NCBI GenBank assembly: GCA_037176725.1 | Contig: JAZBRS010000057.1 | Location: 89,549,501 to 89,613,500 of the forward strand | DNA from: Posidonia oceanica | Lineage: Eukaryota; Streptophyta; Magnoliopsida; Alismatales; Posidoniaceae | DNA length: 64,000 nt | Reading direction: 5' to 3' | In this document: piece after piece, positions 55,121 to 64,000 of the stretch | Layout: the number at the start of each line of letters is the position of its first letter | How positions within the stretch are numbered: position 1 is the first letter of the stretch | Notes under the pieces: generated by a model | Seen by the model: only the letters and a program-made list of their open reading frames with translations | Databases searched by the model: none | Told to the model about the DNA's origin: nothing | Made by a program: the position numbers and the translations under genes

Positions 55121-57410
55121 TGTGACCGTCTACCGCTTGGCCACGACGGGTCTTGCACTACTGCCACAGCTCGCAATGCGATCGTGCCATGAGAGAGAGG
55201 GTAAGTCGCGGTCAGCAGTGAATCCAGGGAGAAAACTCGACTCAAAAACACTAGGAAAACATGAAGAAAAACACGAAGATAAGACAAAATGGAGTTGCCA
55301 CCTAGTCTATTATCAAAAAGACGAGGAAAATCGAGGAAAGCATAGAAAACATGCATGTGGATGCGATGCTATGCAAATTAAAATGACTCGTGCCTAGGAT
55401 ATGGGCATAATGGTCATTACAGGCCAAAGAAAGGGTAAGGACTCCTGTTACGTGCGGAGAAGGTGTTAGGCACCCTCGACACGCCCGAGGAATTGGTCTT
55501 TCAAGGCTAATCGCTCGCATATGTGGGAATTTCGGCAAATGCTTGCCTTTAACTGTACGCCCATAGGCGATAATGCTATGAATGCTTTGCTTGCCTAAAT
55601 ACCATTTAAAAAATGCTATGCTTAGTGAAAACATGCCAAATATGGATGATTAGGGCTAGAATGCCATGATGTAATGATAAAGCGACTAAGAAGCTAAAAT
55701 AGAGCTAAACAAGCTAAGCAGATTTAAAACAAAGCGACAAACAAGGGGCATCTGTCCACTGTCTGGATAGTGAGCTAGGTCGCCAGTCATTCTGGCGACA
55801 GCAATTGTCGCCACTTTCTGCGGCAATGGCACATGGTGCCCCTCCGAGCGGCGACGACTCCAGTTGCCTGGTGGACAGGTGACGGAACCTGCTACTCACT
55901 GCTGCTGACAGCCAACTTCATCGCCGGCAAACGGCTAGCAAACCGATTCGAAACAAGAAGCCAAATGCATAGCCACACAGAGGGCACATTAAAGATCAAA
56001 ACGAAACTAACAGTGCACAGAATGGACGCCTGGACCACGAGATGTGGAGGTCCAAAGTCGACCGGAGGACTGCTGGAGGCAACCCAATAGTCCCAAATGG
56101 CGACCTTTGGCACTCATTTTGGCTATGCAAACGATATTGAAAAATCAAAGTAAATATTCACATAGCAACATGGCATATCAGAGAACAGATTCATGCAATA
56201 AAACTAGAAAAACCGAGCTCAGACGGCTTCCTCCACCTCTGTTCATTTCTCATCGGAAATAGACGTCCACCGACCTTGGGGAAGGTCGGCAAGCCACTGG
56301 ACGTTGCTACGAGGCTCAGGAAGGGCTGAAGGAAGGAGAGGGAGGTCCGAGGATGCGATGCGGGTGGCTAGGACGTTCTCTAGCCAAGCTCAACGGCCTG
56401 ACGGCCTCACATGGCCAGCGACGCCCTTCGCCGGAGAAGAAAACTAAAGACAGTGAACTAAGCTAGATAACATGCAAATAAGTATCTAGGAAGCAAGACT
56501 AGGATGCCACGAGGGCATAGGAGGGCTCGCTCACCTGCAGGGGTGCGTGGTTGCGCTCCTCGACGTGGCTCGCCAGAGCTGGAAGGTACGGAGGTTGCGG
56601 TGGCATTGGAGGAAGCGGCGGTTGCTTGGCGGTGTTGGAACATGCTTGGGGACGTCCGGAGGTGCTTCCCGGTGTGCATGGAAGGAGGATGCAACGTCGG
56701 ACGGAGTTTTGGGTGGCTCACCGAAGTTGGGGAAGACGACAGCGCAAATGGTGCTCGGAGGCTCGGGAGGCCTGGGGGAGTTTATGTCGGCGTCCAGGGA
56801 TGCTCGGGGATCGCTCAGAAGGGTGTGTGGGCTCTGGTTTCGCTCTGGATGCCAAGAAAAATGGCCGTGTGGGTGGAATTGAGTGAGCTGGCGATGATGG
56901 ATTCACAATGATGGGTTCTTGGTTTTGTTCGACCGTCTACACAAGGAGGACGGTGGCAGGGCATGGCGTGCACGGGAGTGGGTGGCAGGGCATGGTGTGG
57001 GCTCTGGTAGGCATGGTGTGCACGACAACGGGCAGACTGCATGGGTGCAGGTCATGGCGTGCTGTAGTTCGCGCGAGAGAAGGTTGAACAGGTGAGTCGC
57101 CACACTCACTGGTGACAACTCAGTCCAGTCGCCATTGTGAGTGGCGACAGACTGAGTCGCCTGTGAGAGTGGCGACAACAAAGTCCAATCGCCTGTGCGA
57201 CTGGCGACTGGACCCTCCTGTCTCAATAGGGCATCTAAATGGGCCTAGTTGGTTTCTAATGGACCTAGGTTTGTGTTGGGTGATAAATGTTAAGGTTTTG
57301 GTTGAGTTTTAGGGTTTGAATGGGGTTTTGGTGGAAAGTGGGGTTTTAGGTTTCTGAGCTCGATCCTCGAGTGAAATTCGCCAAATGGCAGTCAAATTGG
57401 GGTGTCTACA
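55121..57410 (-). mobile_element. 3' LTR of element F (2.29 kb)
   Basis: On the minus strand it starts TGTAGACACCCC right after the polypurine tract at 57410. The end GGTCACA at 55121 is chosen by likeness to the ends of B and C and could be up to 60 bases off. It holds the conserved core (about 55435-55492) and a primer-binding-site-like TGGCAACTCC (55291-55300), both on the minus strand. A splice-donor-like CAG/GTGAGC lies near 56530. It also carries clustered GGCGAC/GTCGCC repeats (55770-55860, 57080-57210). Confidence 0.7.
57080..57210. repeat. GGCGACT/AGTCGCC hairpin cluster in the LTR of F
   Basis: TGGCGACT or its complement occurs about seven times in 130 bases, in both orientations (GTCGCCATTGTGAGTGGCGAC and similar), forming several possible stems. 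Confidence 0.8.
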
Positions 57411-57474
57411 GATGCTCCTCCCTGAGCGAGGTCAATTGGACCGAGGTCGCTGCTTAGGGTAGACAAGACACCCC
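57399..57474 (-). promoter_or_regulatory. Polypurine tract with inverted repeats, element F
   Basis: On the minus strand GGGGTGTC (57474-57467) pairs with GACACCCC (57406-57399) inside the LTR. The inner pair CCCTAAGC/GCTCAGGG has one mismatch. The purine tract AGGGAGGAG directly precedes the LTR. Confidence 0.7.
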
Positions 57475-58389
57475 TCCTAACGCCAGTAGGACGCCAATGT
57501 TGCTGTGGGCGTGAGTCACTTATCCGGTGGATGCACCAAAAAGCATGACTTGTTGCCGCAATGCAGATGCTAATGTCGACACTAGGATGCGACGCCAATG
57601 CAAAGCTAGTGTGCGGTGCTAATGCGGATGTGATGCTTATGCTAATGCTCATTGCGCTGTACTCTACTGGGGGAAAGTGGGCGTTGCATGCATGTGATAG
57701 TGGCTGAAAAATGCAATGCAAGCTCGCCGGGCAGTACTTCGGGAAAGCCAGGCGATTAAAGTGCGTTGGGCCAAAGTAGCTTCAGCACGAGTGCCATTCA
57801 CTGAGCTTTTCTCTAAGCGAAGGCGATGCAAGTGTTGAAAGTAAGATGCTGTGGATGTGCTTGCTATGGCAGGCACGTAATGCCATGGAAGCGATCCTAG
57901 GCGGTGCACTACTGCGGGTGTTATCTCAAGCTGGCTGGCTGTAAGGAAGCCGCGAAACACTGAAGATACCACTTTAAGCAATGCGTGAACCAGGGGTTCG
58001 ATTTCCTAAGAAAGCAATGTCCGGGAAAACGGAATGCGGAAATTGGGGTAATGACTACAGAGGAGTAGCAGTGCAATAAGAATGCAATGTGATGCAATGT
58101 TATGCAGTGAAATGCAGTGTATATACAATGTGACGTCGGGCACGCGAAACTGAGGAAACGATCCTGGCCACGCACTACCGCGAGCATCATCCAAAGCCGG
58201 CAAGCTACGTAGAGTTGCGGGTGTTGAGGATGCTACCTTAAGCAATACGCGAACCAGGGGTTCGAGACCTAGGTGCGCAATGTCCGTGTGATGATGAAAT
58301 GCAACCCTAGGACTGACTCTACGAGGGATACAAAGAAGCTACATGATGTCATGCAATGAGATGCCATGATATGCAACAGAATGCTATTA
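57475..58389 (-). other. Pre-polypurine spacer of element F
   Basis: Counterpart of 10530-10605, 21925-22007 and 42300-43867: GCATT/CAT-rich, no coding signal. ORFs of 79-105 codons here have no recognisable similarity. Confidence 0.55.
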
Positions 58390-59215
58390 CACTATGACGA
58401 AAGGTGATAAGTTAACAGACCTATCGCCAGATAGTTAAGGGTTATCAGCCCTATGAGGAGTTGACGGACTCATCACCAGATAATTGGGGCTATCAACCCA
58501 TTGAGGAGTTGACAGACTCATCATCGGATAGTTGGGGCTATCAGCCCGCGAGGAGTTAACGAACTCATCACCGGATAGTTGGGGCTATCAGCTCGGATGG
58601 ATGGTGACAGGCCAGCGAGTCTGTTAAGCAAGAGAGGTGGTGACAAGTGGGATGACTTGTAACCACAAATGCAACGGGAATACCATTCCCGAAGGTGTGG
58701 CAGAGGTCCGTAGACACTCCCATAACAGTTAGGGATGTCAGCCTGGATGCAGATGGAGATGTGATACCAGAGGGCAGCCAAATAAAGATGCCCCTAGTAT
58801 CGGTGAACGATACCAGGGGACAGCCGAAGTGCCCTTGGCATCAGAATGCAAAGTAGAGACAAAACTAATGAGTTTGCCAGTCGAGTAGTTATGGGTACTA
58901 GCCCGAATGCAGTGAGATGGATGTAAGGGCTCACCGTGCGATGTGCAATGCCAGTGGGAAATGCAATGGGATTATGCAAAGGGAAATGCAGGGTGGTATT
59001 TTAATGGGTGTCAACCAAGCAGTTAGGGCTGCCAGCCCGATGCAAAGGAATGCAGGATGATAAGTTAACGGACCTATCGCCGAGCAGTTAGGGCTGCCAT
59101 CCCGGTGAAAAGTTAACAGACTCATCGTCGGATAGTTAGGGCTATCAGCCCGGATGATAAGTTGACAGACTTATCGCTGAGCAGTTAGGGCTGCCAGTCC
59201 GATGCAAAGGGAAGT
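58390..59215 (-). repeat. Hairpin arrays of element F, part 1
   Basis: Units containing GGGGCTATCAGCCC-like palindromes, GATGAG/CTCATC-type arms and GGTATCA-type units (58790-58825), the inverted counterpart of 41630-42300 in D. Confidence 0.85.
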
Positions 59216-60560
59216 GTGGGGGCCCATCGTGGCGGGTGTGCAATGGTCTCAGCACGGGCATGTGATGCAACGCCACAGGGTGGTAAACAAGGGACATGCC
59301 GGTCATCAAGGACCTACCCAACATGGTGGGCGGCCAAAATTTGAAAAGCGCGGAGCCTCTGAGCAAGGGTCAGGCAAAAGGTGCTCGTCCTTAACTCCGA
59401 TTTTCGAAAACAGGTAGAAGGGAAGGTAGTTTATTATAGTAAGTATTATGTTTTTGTGGCTTTGGATTCAAAGCAGCTGTTGCTAAGAGGGTGCTTCTGT
59501 ACTTTCTGACTCAGGGGATTCTTGATCCTCGAGCGACGCCATGCCGAGTTGTGGTCGATAGCTCTCATTCTCACTCTTAGTTCAAGATGAGGTCTCAGCT
59601 TTGCAGAGTATAGCCTTTGGCTGCATGTGGGTAGTAGAAGCGTTGGATGTAGCTTCATAGCCTCTGTCTTAAATCCTTGGGGGCCGACTATCGCTTTTGA
59701 CGCTCACGGATAGATACTTCTTTTCCCCTCATGAGTGACTGGAGTTGCATCTAGCCTGCCAAGGAGGTAATTGTTGTCTGCACAGGGGATTGGAGCGTGC
59801 TGCTGCGCTCGGAGGGTGGGGCCAGGTCCTCCTGATAATGCTTCCTGTGCAGCTGGCAATGTGGTGCTTGGAGTTGAAAGTTGAGGGGGCTTCAATGCTC
59901 GTCCGAGTCACTCCTCTCATGGGTGCCTTCTTTCTTCGACTTCTGTCTTCAGTTTTCTTTTCTGCCCAGCATGCATATCTTGTTATCATATTTTTTTACT
60001 CACATGATCTCTATTCTTTTGGATATGCATGACTGCGCCCTCTTGGGGTAGCAGTCCTAGATGAGGCGTTAAGAGTTCAGCTGGTCGGCGTACACTCTCA
60101 GCCTCTATTGTATGTACAGGCAGCCTCTGGCTATGCTCTGCTCTACTCTAGTCCTCTCCATGTTGGTGGACTCGCTTTATAGGGTGGATCTCACTTTTGG
60201 AGTTTTGAGCTCAGCGAGATGCTCTGTTCTGCTCTCAGTCTCACATTGTGGCCACATGCAAAGAGATGGCACTGCTCGGGTGAGTACTGCTTGAGACGCT
60301 GATGCTTGGCATCCTCTTGGTGCTGCTCGTTGTTCATCCAAAGCCAGTTTTTGGGATTATGCAAATGTTTATGTGTTTTGTAGGTTTACACATGTTTTCG
60401 GGATTTGTGGATTTTGTGATTTTTATGGTTTTTGCTTTTTAGAAAAACATAAATTCAAAACTAGTGGAAAGGGAAAGCATGTTTTTGTTGTTTTTATTTT
60501 GGATTTTTTTGATGTTTTACAGGATGCAAGAAATGATATGCGCATGCAGGAGGTGATAGA
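59216..60560 (-). other. Conserved non-coding block of element F
   Basis: Inverted counterpart of 40171-41629 in D, including a run readable as GGPGPTLRAQQHAPIPCAD on the minus strand near 59830 and VTHEGKR near 59730. The frames are broken in both elements. Confidence 0.55.
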
Positions 60561-60825
60561 TATGTGCAAGATGATAAGTTGACGGACCTATCGCCAAGCA
60601 GTTAGGGCAGCCAGCCCGGTGATGAGTTGACGGAACCATCGCTGGATAGTTAGGGCTATCAGCCCGGATAGACATTTTGACGGGTGTCAACCGAGCAGTT
60701 AGGGCTGCCAGCCTGATGATGAGTTGATGGACTCATCGCCGGATAGTTAGGGCTATCAGCCCGAATAGATACTTTGACGGGCATCAACCGGGCAGTTAGG
60801 GCTGCCAGCCCGAATGCAGAGGAAT
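60561..60825 (-). repeat. Hairpin array of element F, part 2
   Basis: About six units with GGGCTATCAGCCC, GGGCTGCCAGCCC and GATGAGTTGA..CATC arms; counterpart of 39960-40170. Confidence 0.85.
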
Positions 60826-61231
60826 GAAAAAAGGAATGCGTGTGTTTTGGATTTTTTCCTGATTTTATGTTGTTTTTTCTTTATGTTTTTCCGTTAGACG
60901 AGAAAATGCAAAACAAAATGGCAATAAAAGAAAAGACACTACAGAAATCAAAAGAAGGGTAAGAGGGACTTACCTGTCAGCGACCTCGGGAGGGAGGTGC
61001 TAGATCCGCTCCGGCACTGTTGGCGCTATCGGCGGGGCCTATGATCGGCAGTGCGGGGAGCACTGGGGCTGCTAGAGCTGCTGAGGGCAGTGCAGGGAGC
61101 ACTGGAGCTGCGGATGGCAATGCGAGGAGCACTGGAGCTGGTAGGGTTGGAGGAGATGTTGACCTGGGTGGTGCTGCGGTCGGGCTTGCTGTTGACGCTG
61201 CTGCTGCATCTCCGAGCGTCCCTCAGGCGAG
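60826..61231 (-). other. Gag tail region and splice-donor-like site, element F
   Basis: Tandem CCAGTGCTCC.GCACTGCC words (61040-61140 on the minus strand), then GACAG/GTAAGTCC with the exon edge at 60974 and intron start at 60973, in the same place as in D (39800/39801). Confidence 0.5.
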
Positions 61232-63505
61232 CTAGGAAAAGTGGGAAAAGGAGATTGTGCCGATGGGATCGAAAGGATCCACCGGGGCGGAGCTAGACTC
61301 AGATAAGACTGGTGTGAGGGCGAAAACCCCTGAGGTTCCGACATCTTCGAAGCCTGTAGGCTCGGAAGAGGATGGGTCGGCTACACTAGGGTGTGCAAGT
61401 GCAGGTGTATGTGTAGGTGTGGCCTCCTGTGCATCAACACTGATGATTTTTCGATCGATCAGGCACTGAACGGCATCCCGTAAGGTGAGGCAGTCGTCCG
61501 TCGAGTGCCCAGTGGCCCGATGGAAGCTGCAAAACTAATCTGTGTTATGCCACCGCGGAGGGGGGTTCGGTGATGGATGGATAGCCAGGAGTCTCAGAAG
61601 TGACTCAACCTGAGGGAAGATGACGCTCAGTGGTTCAGCCAGAGGGGTGTAATTACACTTGGCCCAACGAGGTCGTCTTTGCCCTGGTTGGAGTCCTTAC
61701 CGAGCAGGTGCGACATGATGCACGGGCTCGACGGTGGCAGTGTGCGTAGTGTGTGCAAAACTATGTGCGTAATCTAGCTGAGTAGAGTCTAGCTGACTCA
61801 CTGCATAGGCAGGCTCAGAGGGAGAATCGATGTACATGACGGCATGCTATTCGGAGCAGCCGGGAGCGGAGTCGTTGTTTTTGTTGTTGCCGCGGCGATT
61901 GTTGCTGGAGTTGTTGTTGATCAGCCCAGCCAATGCAGCAAGTACGGGGAAATTCCCACTTCGCAGTGAGCTTTCCATGCAGATGCCAGATCTAATCAAT
62001 GATGCAAGACTAGTGATTGGTTGGATGGCAAGCAAAGCCCCAATCGCTGGCTACGCCCCCTTGATGATCATGTCGATAGATTCCTCGTCGGAGGGTTTAT
62101 CTTTGATCTGGGCGGCTACAGAACGCCAGCAACTGACATACTCCCCGAATGGCTCATGGGGCCTTCGCCGAATGGCGACAATATCCTCTCGCTTGGGGAT
62201 CAAGTCGAGGTTGAAAGAATACTACCTAAGGAAAGCCTGGGAAAGGTCGTTCCAAGTCTGGATCGCGGCCATGTCAAGGGAAGTGAACCACTTGAGCGCG
62301 GGACCGGTCAGACTCTTCTAGAACAAACGAATCAGGAGCCTATCGTCAGCCCGAAGCTGAGGAAGGTCTCCACAGTATGCCCTCAGCTGCGAAATAGGGC
62401 AGCCTCTACCGTTGTACTTTTTGAATTCCAGGATACGAAACTTCGCTGGGAGTGTCGCCTCTGGAAAGAGACAGAGGTCCTGGAATTGGTAGGATTGGCG
62501 GTCTATGCCTTGCACTTGACGAAGTGCTCTTTCTAGATTTCCCAACCTGGCGACGACGGGATCTGAAGTTGCTACTGGCAATGGTTGTGCAGCAGAGGCT
62601 GGGGCAATGTATGCTATATGGGTCGCACGAAAGTGCTCCTCCGGATCCACCATCACGCCACCTGGTGTCGAGGCGTGAGGGCTAGCATACCTGTGCGATC
62701 GTGAGAAGTGTTGTGGGATGTATGCAGGGGTTTGAAACTGATGCAAAGGGGATGGATAGATAGTATGTTGTGTAGTGTAATGAGCAGTGTGGGGGAGCAG
62801 CAACTGTGGCACCAGCATGGTGCCGGGCGACGGGCTTGGGGGGTGCTGCGCTCACGCCAATCAATAGGACTGGCCACCAGGTGATGGAGTTGCATGAAAT
62901 GAATTGTGTTGTGCAGATGCAGGAGGTAGAAAAGGCACCCATATTGCCGAAGCTGTAAGGAGCTGGGGCGATGGCAAGGGTGGAAGTGCAGTGTGGTGAG
63001 CCTGCAGAGCTATAGCGGGCTGCACCGAAACCTCAGGGGTCGGACGGAAAGAGTGGGCTGCAGTCGAGTTGAGGGCAAGAGCCATGCTTCGCAACCTCTC
63101 GACCTTAGCCAACAAACGTTGTGCTTGAGAGGCAGGGGACTCGTGGACTGACTGGCCAGGACGTAAAAGGGTGTCCACCAAAGGGGGCACGGAAACAGAG
63201 GGGTCAATAGGAGGAGACCCTAAGCAAGAGGCAGCCGTAGAAGGCTGGATTCCCAGGATGGGAAGGCCCTGGGATGGAACAGAAGGCGATGCTCCTGGAG
63301 CCCGAGTGGTGGTCACCGTGGTTGACTCGGTGACGAGCTCTAGGTCGATTGGGGTCGACCCTTGTTCCAGATAGAGGGGTTGAGAAGTCTCTTGCACCAG
63401 AAGTGGAGAAGAGACAGCAGATGTCAAAGCAAGGGAAGGAGAGACCAAAGTCGGTATCTCCTCCGACGCCAAAGAGGAAGAAGGCTCGCTAGTATGTTGG
63501 GCCAT
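61232..63505 (-). pseudogene. gag: Gag of element F, decayed
   Basis: Tat-type capsid/nucleocapsid, aligning with gag D from start to end. The minus-strand ATG at 63505 opens MAQHTSEP, as in C; an open frame starts 17 codons upstream. A serine/proline-rich N-terminal third is followed by the capsid core (LCLFPEATLPAKFRI near 62450) and a knuckle-like C-x2-H-x4-H-x4-C near 61490-61535. It is open for the first 215 codons, then interrupted by two stops near 62840-62863, by TAG at 62222-62224, 61847-61849 and 61535-61537, by TAA at 61697-61699, and by a few others. Three of these TAG codons face CAG in gag D (38590, 38959, 39271), and the TAA faces CAA (39109). The end at 61232 is the TAG of the main frame. 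Confidence 0.87.
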
Positions 63506-64000
63506 AACGGACAGCGAGCGAGTGCAAAAGGGGTCTGCGGCTGAAAGCAGAGACACAAGACCTAAGGAGAGCTTTTGTCAGAGGCGACAGATAGCACAGA
63601 GACAGAGAGGAGGGACACTTGAGATCCTGGCTGAGGAGCTCGCACCTACCTGCAAAACAGCAAAAAGTGTCAGAGGACGGATGCAAAATAAGTTATTAGG
63701 GGTGGCATGAATGGCACACATGCAAATGAATGCCCTATTATGCGCTCTCTCACCATGCATGTCCTGAGTAGGCGGCCTACTCGGACTCACTCATGGGTAT
63801 GGGTTTTATTGACAGACTCCAGGTCAAAAAAGTAGGTCCCTGCTCTAAATCCTGGCCAAAGCTTAGTTGGTGAATGGGTGGTGTGTTTGGAGCCTCAACC
63901 CTTGCCAAAGCAAAGGATGTATCCTCTACTAACACCGACACGACCCCTGACAAGGAGGGACAGACCGACCAGCTTGTGCCACGCCAAAGTAATGAAACAA
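63506..64000 (-). other. 5' leader of element F
   Basis: Matches the leaders of C (30930-31611) and D (36650-37337). A splice-acceptor-like TTTTGCAG ends at 63650 on the minus strand, 145 bases before the ATG. The primer binding site lies beyond the window. Confidence 0.7.

Larger units (their letters stand above)
55121..64000 (-). mobile_element. Element F: gag-only element on the minus strand, 5' end off the window
   Basis: Read on the minus strand: leader (64000-63506), gag (63505-61232), about 3.8 kb non-coding with hairpin arrays, polypurine tract, 2.29 kb LTR (57410-55121). No pol sequence is present between gag and LTR, as in element D, but the LTR is of the short type seen in B. The 5' LTR lies right of the window. 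Confidence 0.8.

Overview
This window looks like gene-poor, repeat-filled DNA from a flowering plant, probably one with a large genome. I see no host gene, tRNA, rRNA or CRISPR array. Almost every base belongs to nested, broken copies of Ty3/gypsy LTR retrotransposons of the Tat/Ogre type. The evidence is: very long LTRs starting TGTTGACACCCC or TGTAGACACCCC; primer binding sites of the TGGCGACTCC type reported for Ogre/Tat elements (tRNA-Arg); Tat-type gag with a C-x2-H-x4-H-x4-C knuckle; a DD35E integrase; an extra DUF7745/plant-mobile-domain-like ORF; and repeat-filled 3' untranslated regions. The species cannot be read from the sequence.

Layout. Element A (1-16462, plus strand) is the 3' part of an element: a decayed DUF7745-like ORF, a 3' UTR of repeats (split by a 5.95 kb solo LTR at 2577-8530 with target duplication ATAAG), a polypurine tract and a 5.8 kb 3' LTR. 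It is inserted in the pol of element B (16463-24348), which keeps a decayed integrase, a hairpin-rich 3' UTR and a 2.3 kb LTR. Element C (24349-32030) is an LTR tail with primer binding site, leader and start of gag; its LTR tail was hit by another solo LTR (24595-30222, target duplication CATAC). Element D (32031-49834) is a giant gag-only element: 5'-truncated LTR, primer binding site, leader, decayed gag, about 4.3 kb non-coding 3' UTR and a 5.9 kb 3' LTR. Element E (49835-55120) is a different family with leader and a gag-protease frame full of stops; RT, RNase H and most of integrase are missing and only an integrase tail remains. Element F (55121-64000, minus strand) is a second gag-only element with a 2.3 kb LTR.

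How the parts relate. A and D share the 5.6-6 kb LTR family, while B and F share a 2.3 kb LTR. Each LTR type therefore occurs once with an element that has pol or pol-linked sequence and once with a gag-only element, as expected of autonomous and parasitic partners. All four share a short block just before the 3' LTR with two nested inverted repeats, the outer one pairing across the LTR boundary. Their 3' UTRs are tiled with short hairpins whose arms differ between arrays while pairing is kept. Every LTR also carries a primer-binding-site-like motif 130-180 bp before its end, and the long LTRs carry a consensus splice donor. In-frame stops are overwhelmingly TAG, often facing CAG or CAA in a related copy, which fits decay of methylated cytosines. 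Coordinates of element ends without target duplications are approximate.
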